From contig JADNRV010000015.1 of the NCBI GenBank assembly GCA_015499995.1, positions 62,001-126,000 on the forward strand: a DNA stretch of 64,000 bases. Reading direction: 5' to 3'. Made by a program: the position numbers and the translations under genes. Shown here one piece after another: positions 1 to 11,493 of the stretch (positions are counted from its first letter, which is position 1; each line of letters begins with the position of its first letter). A model generated the notes under the pieces. It ran no database searches. It worked only from the letters and a program-made list of their open reading frames with translations, and had not been told where the DNA came from. Source of the DNA: Flammula alnicola. Taxonomy: Eukaryota > Basidiomycota > Agaricomycetes > Agaricales > Strophariaceae.

Positions 1-1078
1 ATGCAAGCAGCGATTGGACTGCTATTAATGCTGCCAGATGCCTCCTGGCATTTAGTTCGCCATCCCAGGTTCGCGTCTATCCTGGAGCGCACGAACCCCT
101 GTTGCTGCCAGTAAAACACGACCCAGAAATACATGGCATAGATGGTCTTGGAGGCGTAGAGGGTCTTCCAAGCAGCGATAGTCCGGAAGTCATTGCCCTG
201 TTTGCTACGCACGAGGATGGTTCTCGTGTGCGCGCATTAGAGGCTATGTCCAGGAGTATCAAGGAGGCTTGGAAGAATGGAGCTGGTCATCAAGTCACGA
301 TAATCTCTACCGGACCAATGACCAACATTGCTCACTTCGTGAGCGTATACCCCGATTTGCTGCTTGGCGTAGAAGAATTAGTCTTTATGGGTGGAGGTGT
401 GGGTATAGGTAATCGCTCTGCTGTTGCGGAATATAACATTCTTTGCGATCGTGAGTCATTGTAAAATCACCCACTAATTGATCTTATACTCATTGATATC
501 GCTAGCCCATGCTGCCCAAATAGTACTCAATGCCCCCGTCAAGAAAACCATGATGCCTATTAATGTCACCCACACTGCAATCGTCACCCAAGAAATTCAC
601 AGTCAACTATTATCACCTGGCGCTTCCCACGAGCCAGTGGGGTGCTTCCCAAAGCGTCAACACACTTGCGCCACACTCTGTCTACCTTGATAAGCTACTT
701 TGCCGAATCCTATAAATCAACCTTCGGATTTAATGATGGACCTCCTCTACATGACGCGCTTACTATTGCCTACGTCTCCCATCCTGAACTTTTTAAGAGC
801 ACCCGCATCGCGTGGATATCGAACTCACTGGAACTCATACAACTGGAGAAACAGTCGTGGATATCTGGAAGTACAAACAGTGTGATGACACGTGGGGCAG
901 ACATGGGCGTAACTGCATTGTGGTAGATTCACTGAACGTGAGTTTCCTCCTCCATTTGAATCATGATAAAAAATATTGATATGGCTTCTAGGTGAAAGAA
1001 TTTTTCGATATACTTTTGGAAGCCGTCTCTCGATGTGATAAAGTGACACCCCTGAACATGTATACACAATTCGAATGA
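1..1078 (+). CDS. inosine-uridine preferring nucleoside hydrolase, 5'-truncated by window edge, two -1 frameshifts
   Basis: The enzyme family (IUNH) hydrolyses the N-glycosidic bond of ribonucleosides for nucleoside salvage. The N-terminal Asp-rich catalytic motif lies upstream of the window. Visible here in order are NAARCLLAF, the VYPGAHEPLL segment, HGIDGLGG, the strand-turn ISTGPMTNIA, VFMGGG and YNILCD. After an intron (451-505) come AAQIVLNAPV and MMPINVTHTA. Farther on, the conserved GPPLHDALTIAYVSHPELF carries the active-site His region. A last intron (about 939-990) precedes VKEFFDILLEAV and the stop. The frame slips by -1 near 640-655 and again near 808, where CGCCAT seems to have become CGCAT. 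Both slips leave conserved sequence on either side, so sequencing error is as likely as decay. It converges on the S28 peptidase gene. Confidence 0.85.
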
Positions 1079-1240
1079 TACCTTTATTTTGCGCAACGAA
1101 CCCACACGACTGCTTGATTCAACTTGACATTTTTGAAGCGAAGGTGCAAGTACAGACCGGAGGTGATATATTTGGTTGGAATGTAAATTTAAATCGACGG
1201 CAATTGAATTGAAAAACCCATATTGCTTCCAGTCGGTAAC

Positions 1241-3655
1241 TTAGAGGTTGCCGACCTTCTTGAACCAGGCATTGACAGGTTTCGGAGACACGGGCGGAGA
1301 CACCTTCGTCGAGGGCGCAGGCGTGCTTCGGGGAGTTTTGACGGGGAAGCCGTTGCTCTTGGGCTTCCAGGCTGCGAGCCAAGTCTTCATCGAAGCGAGC
1401 GCCTTGGTCTGCACAGCTGCGATGGTGGGATCGATGGCAGCGGATGCTCCCAAGTCAGAACAATGGAAACCGTCACCGACGGCAATGGGCTGCGACGCGG
1501 TGCTCTGGACATTCAGTCCATCAGCGGATACTGTCGCGTCTCTCCATGGGTCTCCTATTAGGGCAGATATTAGGTCACCATAATGCCTCCCAGGCAGTAT
1601 AATTTACTTACGAACTCCGTTGGCGAAGAAAAGGTTTTGGATTCTGACATTCCAGCCTCTGTATTTGGTATTCGTAGCGAGAGTGTTGGGCACGGGAGGA
1701 ACCGGGAAAGCAGCAGGGAACATTTGCTGGCATTGTCGCTGAAGGAAACATTGAGTCGTGGGATCGGAACCTTGCACAGTGACTATTTACCAGATCGTAT
1801 GGGGGTTGCACCAGTCTTGTGACGAGAGTAGGGCTAGTTGTTGGAGCACCCTCCTACAAAATTTCATGAGCAAGGTGCTCATGGGTTAACAAGCACACAA
1901 GGGCGAACCTGAAGGAATCCGACTTCGTTGCAACTTAGAAGCGAGAATAAGGCAAGGCCATGTATAAGACGGGAGAAGACCTACACAATCCACATCCAGG
2001 ATCTGTTTGAATTATCAATGCTGGTATCTGTCCAGAAGGACAATGAAGTGTCGTATGTCCCGAGGCACGTTCTACTGGGGAATCAGGACAAGACTGGAGA
2101 AGTTGCCATGTATTACGCACTCTACATCAGTTGTACCACATACTATGGTTGAAGAAAATCAGAAAATGTAACCGAGATATCCAAATCGCACTCACAAATC
2201 GAAAGATATGTAGTGCGCCAGTAGTTGCCCCAGGCAGCAAGTGCGTGGTCAACACCCCAACCAGTAGCAGAAGCCTGTTGACCATCTTTAACTTCAAGAG
2301 CGTCACAGAAATTGAAGAACTGTGCGCCAGGGCCGGATGTAATTTGAAGAGACTGCCAGTCCCATAAGTTGTTACGCACTGCATGGTGTGGGTTGAGTAC
2401 AGTTATCCTCCATAAACAAACAAATCCACATACGGGCACCGGCAACATCATCCAGGTGGGTCATATTGCCCAGGCCGAAGTTATTTTTGAGAGCCTGAAT
2501 GGCAGTGGGATTCTTGCCCGTAAAGGTTTTGTCCACATGCGAAATGACAGCTTGGACATCGCAGAGCAGTTGGCTGGCATGTTCTGACGGATAGGCTCAA
2601 AATATTTCCAGAAGTCCCTGTCGGCGGGCCGTCAGTACGAGTGTCCTGTATGTTATCTTCAAGTTGAAAAACAGCTCACAAGATCGCTTCCACCACTGCA
2701 GAAGACGCGTATCCAGCGGCGAAAAGACCCGGTTTGCTATTAATAGGAAAACGCGCAACGAGGTTAGCAAGATTCTTTCGAAAAGGAAGCGTGATGTAAA
2801 CCCACTTGACCATAGTCCAGCTGTAAGTGCTCCTGCAAGATAACGTCAATATGATAAAAATAATGTGGATAGAAACGTTTGCGTGCCAGAGTAACTTCCT
2901 CCAATTAAAACCCATGGAGCCTTATCTGGAGTGACGGAATCGCCACCTGGCATAGGCAGATTGACATTCTTCGCAAATATTCGAGGTCGTCAATTGCCTG
3001 CTGGATTGTATGTACCTTGAGGCTCTTCACGCTCAGGTCGGGGTAGGGGTTACTAAGGCCGTAAAATCGGTGTTCAAGGACGATGGTACTCCATTTTGTT
3101 GTTGAGCTAGTGAACCATCGCGTTGTAAGTACGCGTTTTCTCCTGATAAATAAATTGCTACCAACCAGTTAGACCGTTGATGTCCTGTTGGTGAGGTAGC
3201 CCGAATACCCTGGAATAGCATGAAGTGAAACGAACCATGCTCGTAACAGTGATGAATCATACCATCTGCGTTGATTTCACCAGGAGTGAAAAGGATTATG
3301 GGACCACCTTACGAAGTAATTATCGGTGGTAAGCAGGCGTATAATGTGCCACAACAAAACAGTGAAGGTCGCACCTGGCTCGTAGAATTCCCATGTATGC
3401 CAGAACCTCTGCGTGAACGTGCCAAGAGATGGGTTGGTGTGTCAATGAGCTGGTCAAAGTGTAGACTGTCGTGTACGGTGGTAAGACCGTTCCGTTGCGG
3501 CTCGTTACCGGGACGCTGGTAGAGGGTACGTTGACGATAGGGACACTAGCAGGACGCATAATGTTGCCGTGTGGACGACCATCAGGCAGACGCGCAGACA
3601 CCAGACCCAGGCTAGAGAGAGAGACGGCGAGTCCCCAAAAACGTTGGAAATGCAT
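1241..3655 (-). CDS. secreted serine carboxypeptidase, peptidase family S28 (lysosomal Pro-X carboxypeptidase/DPP7-like), frameshifted
   Basis: S28 enzymes release residues next to proline from peptides, usually in acidic lumens or outside the cell. The start at 3655 opens a signal peptide (MHFQRFWGLAVSLSSLG). It is followed by FDQLIDHTNPSLGTF, the RFWHTWEFYEPGGPIILFTPGE block, LAQQQNG, IVLEHRFYGLSNPYPDLS, then WVLIGGSYSG with the nucleophile Ser (about 2893-2915). GLFAAGYASSAVVEAI follows. Near the C-terminus GDGFHCSDLG carries the catalytic His (about 1450-1480). A Ser/Pro/Lys-rich tail ends at 1241. There are many short introns. At least four -1 slips are visible (near 2975, 3085, 3440 and 3457), each explicable by one base lost from a doublet or triplet. 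The domain is otherwise complete. It may be an intact gene with sequence errors, or a recent pseudogene. Confidence 0.82.
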
Positions 3656-3726
3656 CGCGATGGGGTTGTTGGAGTTCTGAGTGACCAGCAAGTCAACTGA
3701 GGTGGCAAAAGGGAAAAAGTCTGGTT

Positions 3727-3736
3727 CATATATACC
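3727..3736 (-). promoter_or_regulatory. TATA-like element of the S28 peptidase gene
   Basis: On the minus strand a TATATATGAA run lies about 73 nt upstream of the proposed start codon at 3655. The position suits a fungal TATA box with a short 5' leader. Assignment rests on sequence and position only. Confidence 0.4.
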
Positions 3737-3766
3737 ACGGACTCAGAGGCAAGAATTCAGCGAATA

Positions 3767-4690
3767 TTGATGCAAGCCGCTCGTTTGCCGTAAATCCACA
3801 TGCATCCCACCTTGGTCAACATGGATACTTTGGCTTCGAAATAAGCTCCTACACCAGTTGGATCATAGAAGCATGAGCGCATCGCGCAATGAACGTATGG
3901 AACATGATACGTACCATCCTCATAAGAAAGTTAAAGTTTCAGGACTGTCTTGTGCGACGATTAACGGTCCGGCGTGGGTGCCATTGTCGATTTCCTCATA
4001 TCGGTGGCTGAAGGTGGCTGACCACGGCAATTGATCGGGGCGTCGATTCGGTTCGACGGTTGTCCATGGAGATAACGCGTGGTACAACACATGACTCCAG
4101 AACGCGTCGGCACCACCTGCACACGTTGCGATTACATCCTTAAAGCAGCATAAAGGGCGCTCTGACAAGAAGAACAAATTTATCAATGCTGGATACTGAG
4201 CGCAAATTTCCGAAGTAAGTACTTGCAAATCTTAATCCATTATTAGATGGGAAATTTTTATAATGCCTTCTCCGTATGACAAGGAGATGAGTATGAGGGC
4301 CCAAATATTTGTATGCGTTCGTGGAGCTAGAGGAAGGGCACTTCTCAAAGGGAGGAGATATCACCGAGAACAATGTTTGCCATATACATGCTATCAACGT
4401 ACCAAGTGGGAATCGGAGCTGCGACTCCATGCAGTCCTACAGTCGGGAGCCAAGCAAATTTGAATTGTAGGCCTCTGATGGTAAGTAGGTCCAAGAATTG
4501 TAAAAGGAGAGTTTTTGACTGATTATCTTGTGGTACCGACTGGTCCCATTATGTAAGTATGGATTGCCCTCTTGATCCTTATTTCACTCCATGGGTCTTG
4601 GAAGTCAAGAGTCTTTTCAAGGCCTTTTCAACACAAGAGAGTTGGATTTACTAATACTTACAAGTTCACGGACATGATTTGGAGAGACGC
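3767..4690 (-). CDS. unidentified minus-strand gene, exon borders uncertain
   Basis: Several open stretches on the minus strand read like protein, but I could not place them in a family. They include DPWSEIRIKRAIHTYIMGPV (about 4540-4610), GVAAPIPTWYVDSMYMANIV (about 4350-4420), GGADAFWSHVLYHAL (about 4080-4125) and SATFSHRYEEIDNGTHAGPL (about 3965-4020). The last stretch is DGTYHVPYVHCAMRSCFYDP, after which the frame stays open to a stop at 3767-3769. The pieces lie in different frames with GT...AG candidates between them, which suggests a multi-exon gene of roughly 200-260 residues. A first exon at the ATG near 4688 is possible. A frame change near 3925 does not follow the -1 pattern of the other genes, so an intron there is more likely. 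Confidence 0.35.
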
Positions 4691-4719
4691 CCATCGGCGA
4701 TCGCCGTTAGCGACGCCCC

Positions 4720-4760
4720 CACGTGACCAGCGCGTCAGCGGCGGTGCCCCTTATATTATT
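4720..4760 (+). promoter_or_regulatory. candidate promoter of the membrane-protein gene: CACGTG box and TATA-like run
   Basis: A palindromic CACGTG (4720-4725) is followed about 26 nt later by TTATATTATT (4751-4760), roughly 200 nt before the start codon at 4957. CACGTG is the core bound by fungal bHLH factors of the Cbf1/Pho4 type. Binding here is inferred only. Confidence 0.35.
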
Positions 4761-4956
4761 CGAACCACGACCAAATAAAGGGACAAACATAACTTAGTCG
4801 CTCCTCCAATCTTGCCATCGTCGACCCAGGTTCTGCTTTCTCTCGCAGCTTCTAGCTGTTGTCGGCGTCTGTCACGTTTACGAAAGGCCTTACGCCCATA
4901 ACGCAGCCTACGCACCTCACGCTCTCTCAAGAATCAACGATTTCGACAAGAAGGAT

Positions 4957-7900
4957 ATGGTTCCTCTCATCCCCGCTCTCGCACTTGCTTTCGTTTCTTT
5001 TATAGCTTCAGCTTTCGTCATTCTTCGCATTGTTATCCCAATTCTGCCACCGCATCCTCTCAGCAAGCGTGTTTCACCCGTAAGTTCTTTTCTTGGCAGA
5101 AAATATGACTGGCTCAAACTTTCCATTGTAGGCCGAATTTGGGCTACCCACCTTTCGATCTCTTTCCCCGTCTGACAAGAGCCATTTATGGTTGGCAGGG
5201 CTTGACCTTCTCGCCGTTTCTCTTTTTATATGGCAAATTGTCAACGAGTCGACCGCTGGACCGTCAGGAATTGGGATGGCCACAGACCCAGGTTCAGCGA
5301 TTCGATTATGGATTGCGGTGACAGTTAGACAAACATGTCTTCTCTTCGTTGCCGCTATTACCCTGCTTCATATTCGTATGGCGCATTCCGTCTCCTTTGG
5401 CGCAAGACATTGGATGCTCTGGGGCCCGACGGCTTTGCTCGTTGTAACCTCGACCACCATCGCTGGCCTCTTATCAGGAACGGGCGTCAGTACCCTGTTC
5501 TATGGTCTGACAGCATACACGGCTACCATCGCTGTCTTAAGTAGCATTGCATTCGGCTGTCTCATCCGCACTCTCTTCGTCATCAAGAAGAATCTTACTG
5601 TCCTCCACGACGCCGTCGACCCATGGCCGCCCGCCAGGCAGGTAGAAGAGATGCCAAGACCCTCATTTGCTACTGAAGACATTGATGCCATTCGCGACGG
5701 CGCTTCGTGGATCACTTCCAACGCCAGTTCTCGCAGGGGTTCCGTGTCAGCGTGGTCATTCTCAACTCATCACACTGTTACTACTTCTCAACATCACGGC
5801 CGTCCTCAAACTGCGGCGCATCCTTCAGTACCTGCGAAATCATCATTTTGGTTTGGCTCGACGACACCGAATGATATTCAAGTTCCTCCTGTTCCACCGC
5901 TTCCTTCTCCATATGGCCCCATCTCGCCAACCATGGCCGACCCGGATCCATTCAGAAAGGATCCTCCTACTCCAAACCATCAAAAGATGCGCATGGGCTC
6001 TCAAAGCTCCTGGTTAACATCTTCGAATGGCTCGCACACGACCGTCACATCTTGGTCTTACCCGACGACTCATCATGAAGATGTAATCCAGACTGCCAGT
6101 ACTCTCGATTTCCACACTGCCCCTGTCAGTCGCCCACTTACGCCCGCTATGGCTGATGCTCAAGTCCTGGGTGGGTACGGCTATGCGCCAGGTGGATTGG
6201 AGGCAGAAAAAGGATTGGCTGCATTGGCAACTCCTGTTGGCTCGACGCTCGAAATTTCCATTATGCCCGCTATTGGATGGTCAGTAATGATTTGGCTTCC
6301 TCTTGTAAGTGCCTTCACAAATATCTATTGCGAAATAAATCTGAATTTATCTTGAACAGGGTTTTGCTTTACCTTACTTTATTATTCTTTCACAGAATGT
6401 GTTGCCCTCTACACTCGTACAGATCCTGTTCATCCTGTCGGTGACTCTATCTTCTCCGCTCTTGGCTTTTAACCTTCTATGCGGCGCTCCTCTTCCCATC
6501 CCAGTTGGTCTCTTCGACATGCGTGATTCATTACCTACGGATGCAAACCGACAGATGATTCATGGTAGTTTCCCTCCGCATGGGTTTTCTCATGAGTATA
6601 AGCGTAGCACCAGCTGCAGCGTTACTGTTGTCGAAGGTCGCCGCAGTGGTGACGTTTGGCTCAGCAAAGGCGATGCCGTTGATGGAAAGGGAAAATTGGG
6701 AAGGGCGATTGGCTTGTTGTCGACAACACCCAAGCTCTCAGTCTTGCCACCCGACGAGAATGACGATATAATGGAACTGCCTCCTATTCCTATTCAAGAC
6801 GATTCAATGCCTGTCCATGTTCATGGCACACCTCATTCGGAGACCAGCGTACAATTTGGGAGGCTCAGGAAGGAGTCGAAAACAAGTTCCCACAACTCAG
6901 CCGGCGACGAGAACATGGCCTTCGCAAGCAGGATCATGATCGCTCAGAGGCACTATTCGGCGCTAGCTCAAACGGTCGTGGTACCTGGCTCAGCAGGATC
7001 CAATACCGCAGGAAATCGCGAGTCAGCTGCAGCCAGCACTTTGGTAGGCGCCGCAACGGGTGCCGCGAGCAAACGTAGCAGCCACGCATCTCATCTCCGA
7101 TCTCGTTCCGTTTCTTCCGTCAACGGCCCTCAGACGCCCACTGGCCAGGAGCATTTCAACCCGAGCCCACCCCCATCTTTCCCTCTTCCACCGACCCCTC
7201 CCAATGTTCGGGCCGCGCGGCTCGCGATGCTCGCGCATAAGAAGTCGTTCTCATCTGGATTCTCTCTTGGCCATGTCGATGTTGATGACCTGAATGAGAT
7301 CGATGCACTGACTGCCGGGGTTCTTCCTCTCCTTGTTCCTGGACTGAAAGTTGGTGAGGAGATGAAAATCAAGAAGGGCGATTGCACCCCTCCCGGCAGT
7401 TTCAGCAAGAGCAAAGGAAAGAAGGTCGCCAAGAAGCTTACGGAATTCGGCGAAGACTTTTCGTCGCCTGAAGTGCATTCGACCCCTGCTAGGAGACGCA
7501 ATCCTCGAGGAAGAAAGGAGTCTGGACATAAGAAAAACCACTTCAGCTTGCCTAGGTAATTATTTTCTGCTTTTCTATAAAAAAAAAATGCGACTAACGT
7601 TGTTACCTCTAGTTTGAGCCTCGGAAAAGAGGGAATGCACTCTCTGTCTGCATGGAGTGCTGAGATCCGGAACGCCTTGGAGCACAAAGTTGGCCAATAT
7701 ACTGCTGTTCCGAGCCATGTTGACCTTGGACGAAGGAACACTGTCGTAGGCATCGAATCCGCCTCCAATCCAGTCTCGCACCTTCAGTCTGTCGAAGAGG
7801 AGGAAGAGAGGACCGCATCCAGAGGATTAGGACGCACCATGTCCACCCGCTCCTTGGGCCTTCGCGCGGATGTTCCTCACGACGTCGATACTGCGCGCTC

Positions 7901-8594
7901 ATCAATTATCAGTATCAACAACATGCCACCATCTGCTGCTTCCACAGTCACCTTGTTCGATGATTTCGAAGCTGGATTACAATCTGGACCGCAAGCTGAA
8001 AGCACTCCGCACAGCACCGTCACACAAAAGCCAACTTCTCGTCGCCCGCCACCACCCATGCCTGAACGCCGTCGCTCGACCATCAGATACATAAAATCCG
8101 ATGATACCCAGAACATTCCCGACCCATACCCATTAGAAGAAACCACGACAAACCCTGAACCTGCGACGTCTACCATGTCCTCAATTGCGCAATGGTCGTC
8201 CCGTGCTGTCCGGCCTCTTATCCCCAAGGCCAGCAAATTGCAACTCAATCCTTCTGACTCGACTTCACCAAAGGAAGGTTTACGCACCCTGGCTCTTCTG
8301 CAGGATCGTGGCAATATTGCGACCAACGTCAATACCAGCCCGACTTCTGTGGAGATACGCCCTCTGACGCTTGGAAAGGCTCAGAAAACACGCAAGGCGC
8401 CTCAGGATGAGAACGCCAATTCGGGTGCCCCTTCAGGTTCTCGAAACAAGAACCTCAAGTCGTTGACGCTTGCTCGGTCCGAGACCAGTAAGGTGCGAGG
8501 CATCCTGCGCAAGACTGAAGTCCTTCCAGAGGTGGTCGTCCGTCCGCCGTCCACGACGGAGCACAACGCTTTCAGCTACAGTTTCCGTGATTGA
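4957..8594 (+). CDS. large multi-pass membrane protein with long disordered regions, uncharacterised
   Basis: Four exons (4957-5079, 5132-6304, 6360-7555, 7613-8594) join in frame to 1157 codons. The N-terminus has a hydrophobic signal/TM stretch (PALALAFVSFIASAFVILRI). Three or four further membrane spans follow around residues 65-210 (AGLDLLAVSLFIWQIV, CLLFVAAITLLHI, ALLVVTSTTIAGLLSG, AVLSSIAFGCLIRTLFVI). A second group lies near residues 415-475 (SVMIWLPLGFALPYFIIL, LVQILFILSVTLSSPLLAF). Between and after them the chain is rich in Ser, Thr, Pro and His, with a basic Lys/Arg patch before the last intron and a Pro-rich RRPPPPMPERRRS segment. I recognise no named domain. It is probably a conserved basidiomycete membrane protein with cytosolic regulatory tails. 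Confidence 0.85.
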
Positions 8595-9175
8595 TTCACA
8601 TCTATACCCCGCCGGGTTTGACACTTAATTTTTTTTGCACATGTTTATTACTTTTGTTCTGGCGCTTTGCTTTTGACCTTGAACTCTTTTTTTGCTTTGC
8701 TCCATCTATCTGTTCTGCTTTGTCGCTGCTTTTTCGTCCGTTTGCTGTCTCTCTCTCTCGCATTGCACATCCTCCATCCTCCATCACACACAAATCTGTT
8801 ATGTCTCAAGTTATCTCGCAAGTCGTAGCTATAGTTTTACTGTCGTATATCTCTCCGTCCTTATGCTTTCTTAGCTAGCTCTCTCAGTAACAGGTTGCTG
8901 TCACCAAAATGTTTTCTACGTACCTATGCCTCTATGCTGTCTCTGTTCTATAACCACTACGTACCAAATACTTCAACTCGTCTTTGTTTTGTCTTCCATC
9001 GTACATAGTGCGCTTGTTCCTTGCCGTATGTACTGTCGACACATCAAATAGACGACTTGGTAAATCTCTGAAAAATGGCTGCATCAATGAGAGGAGACAT
9101 TATTCAAGGAGCCAGAGGGTGAGCGGGGCCCTTTTAAGATTTCAACATATGCAATGGCTAATGGTTCCACAGTAA
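8595..9175. other. gene-free interval between convergent 3' ends
   Basis: Lies between the stop codons of the membrane-protein gene and THOC3. It is pyrimidine-rich on the plus strand (about 8620-8880), fitting a 3' UTR. I see no supported gene, RNA or repeat in it. Confidence 0.6.
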
Positions 9176-10598
9176 CTACTCAAGCAGACCGAACATGCTT
9201 ATGACAGCAACAGGTGCAGGGCCTCCCTCTCTCGCTTTCGTCTGCCCACAGTATGCGATGACGTATTTTGAAGGGTGCCAAGTGACCGTAGGCGACGGTG
9301 CTAGAGCGGGAACACGATGGAGAGGAGCGCCAGTCTCTGTTGCACACTAGAATTGCGTTTAATTTTAGAGACAAATCCCACTGAAGAATAAGGATAGACC
9401 CACGATATCAATATATGTACCCCCATTGGCAATGGCCAAGTATTCGCCGTCGTAGGAGAAGCTGAGAGCGTTGATGCCATTTCTAGAGATAAGATGAGAA
9501 AATGAAGCTGATGGTATTGGAATTAGGTTGCTTACTCGCAAACTGTGATCGTTCGAGCACATATCCAATCATTGAGGTCAAACATGTTGATGATAGAATC
9601 AAAACCTCCCGAGGCCAGGTACCTTCCTCGAGGGTCCAGTGCCAAGGCAATACATCCTCCAACATGGGCAGCTGGACTCTCTTTTACTACGAGCGAAGGG
9701 TAGTCCATAACGCGTAGCGTGTGTTCCGTGTGATGCGAAACCACGACACCATCTCCAAGGTGGTTGAAAATCGCAGTCGATCCTGCCGTCTAGAGGAGTG
9801 GTCGTTATTTGAGAGTTTAATAACGCAAATAACCAGGACGTACTGCTTCTCGTTCAGATAAGTGCCATTCGTCCTTTGTGTCGTCGGGCGTCCTTCCTAA
9901 TGTCATGAAGAAGAGTTGGTGGCCCGCTGATACATATAACATGGATCGACCGTCGGGCGAGTAACTTGTTTGCACTGGTGAAACTTTCAGAGCTAGTTGT
10001 TGTGTATATCGACTTTCTGGACGGGCATGGCCATGAATAATGAGACATATAATATGGATGAGGTCAACATACGTCGCGCATCCCAGAACACAATACGCCT
10101 ATCCCTCTGGCTTGATGTACAGAAGAGCTCAGGATGCGTAGGATTCCATGAGACATAGTCAACATCGTCCGAATGACCTCCAGTATATGTAGTTGCGCTT
10201 CTCGACTCCATCTACAAATAATATGTTTATTAGCAGCAAATTGGAGAAGAAATACAACAGTGTATACTTACACTCTTCTCTGGAATCCATACCCTCGTTA
10301 TCTTGTCAATCCCAACGGCTGCAAGCTTCTTTCCATCGCAACTCCAGGCAACATGGGTCATAGCCTGCGAGCTCGGCATGCGATAATCGCGCGGTTTGAA
10401 CGCCGAGAAAGTTGGGGGCTACACGAACACGAAGTGGCGCAACCAATTGAGATGAGTTACAGGCGATCGTTGTCGGAAAAGAGGCGTTCATACATGGATA
10501 CCTCTCACGGCGAAGGTGGTATGGAGAGCGGGGGAAGGCGGGCGTTCGGGGGGCGGAATCTCTTCTTCGTCCTTTGGGGCGGGTGGTAATTGCGACAT
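9176..10598 (-). CDS. THOC3: THO complex subunit 3 (THOC3/Tex1), WD40 repeat protein
   Basis: THOC3 is a beta-propeller subunit of the THO/TREX complex that couples transcription to mRNA export. The start at 10598 gives a short Pro/Glu-rich leader. An intron then precedes the first WD40 blade (MTHVAWSCDGKKLAAVGIDK...ITRVW). Later blades include GGHSDDVDYVSWNPTHPELF with DRRIVFWDAR, SPVQTSYSPDGRSMLYVSAG, CIALALDPRGRYLASGGFDS with INMFDLNDW, and INALSFSYDGEYLAIANGG. The last exon (TVTWHPSKYVIAYCG) ends FGLLE at the stop 9176-9178. GT...AG introns join all the pieces in frame. The size and the blade order fit THOC3 better than other WD40 proteins. Its start codon lies only 72 bp from the end of a transposon relic. 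Confidence 0.88.
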
Positions 10599-10670
10599 GG
10601 TATGTTTTTTAAAAGGGCCTGGGAGAGATTAATGTGGTGGAAGTTCCAGTCTATAGCTATTACTCGAGTA

Positions 10671-10805
10671 CTGTACCATTTCGACCAAGTGTTCACGTCA
10701 CGCATCACACCGGGAAAAAAAGACCTTTTTTTAATTCGCGTTACTGCCGTTTGCATAATTCCGTGAACAAACTCATTTCTTTTTTGAGGCGTGACGTGAC
10801 CGGTT
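10671..10805 (+). repeat. left terminal inverted repeat of the 821-bp element
   Basis: Two matching blocks (10671-10697 and 10741-about 10800) pair with the right arm, separated by a diverged 43-bp spacer. It begins immediately after the TA duplication. Confidence 0.8.
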
Positions 10806-10956
10806 GACCGCTCACATGACTATCAAGCGCTGATGGGACTGACTACTACTACTAGTAGAGATCGCCTCGGGGGGCCATATCAGCCTCCCATATAGTTCGA
10901 AGTTCTTCATCCCTTCTGCTGTGGACTTCTGATTTTTTTTTTCATGTCAGACCGTA

Positions 10957-11215
10957 TCAAAAAAGGAGGCGAGCGAGGGAGGCAATGGAAAGGTTTTTAT
11001 TTCTTGTAGCCTCCATTCGCCTCTGAATTTCATCAAGATAAAGCACAGGGTTCGCATCCAGAAGGGCAGAAATATACTCAATATCCCTGTCTTCAACTGT
11101 AGATGGTCTACCAGTACATTTGGTGAAGGGATTATTGACTTGACCATGTGCTCGGAAATTGTGGAAGACTTTGAACACAAGCCCGATTGAACAGTTGGCC
11201 TGTTCATATATTTGT
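10957..11215 (-). pseudogene. transposase N-terminal helix-turn-helix remnant
   Basis: The minus-strand reading contains GQVNNPFTKCTGRPSTVEDR followed by DIEYISALLDANPVLYLDEI and QRRMEATRNKNLSIASLARL. This is the layout of the paired HTH region of basidiomycete Tc1/mariner-like transposases: a GRP motif, then an LxxxPxLYLDEIQ helix, then a second helix with SIASLARLL. No start is clear upstream and the DDE catalytic domain is absent, so it is a relic carried by the deleted element. Confidence 0.75.
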
Positions 11216-11349
11216 CAGTAATCCAGGCCCTCTTCGAAGTACGAAGCTACCATCCGAAGCCGTCATGAAAATGAGTATACGTAGAAAAAGAATCCTTATC
11301 TGAAACTATCGACGCATATCAGGACGTGCGAAAAATTCTATTTATGGAA

Positions 11350-11491
11350 GGTACGTCACATCACGCCTCAGAAAAAGAAATGAGTTTGTTCACGGAATTA
11401 TGCAAACGGCAGTAAATCAAAAGAAAAATTATCGGCCTCCTCGGGGAGGCAAAATTCCCAAAATCGTGAACACTTGGTCGAAATAGTACAG
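11350..11491 (-). repeat. right terminal inverted repeat of the 821-bp element
   Basis: The reverse complement repeats the left arm in the same block order, outer 27 bp and inner about 65 bp, and is followed by TA. The spacer between the blocks differs in sequence from the left arm. Confidence 0.8.
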
Positions 11492-11493
11492 TA

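Larger units (their letters stand above)
10671..11491. mobile_element. non-autonomous Tc1/mariner-type element with long terminal inverted repeats and TA target duplication
   Basis: The element is 821 bp, flanked on each side by TA (10669-10670 and 11492-11493). The outermost 27 bp (10671-10697 and 11465-11491 reversed) start CTGTAC and match at 26 of 27 positions. After about 45 unlike bases, a second inverted block (10741-10784 against about 11371-11414) is perfect over about 44 bp. It continues imperfectly for about 20 bp more. Between the arms lies a remnant of a transposase N-terminal domain. TA duplication plus this helix-turn-helix type indicate the Tc1/mariner superfamily. It cannot move by its own enzyme. 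Confidence 0.85.

Noticed and set aside
7130..7768. 212-codon minus-strand frame
   Set aside because: It crosses an intron of the membrane-protein gene on the plus strand and reads as a shadow.
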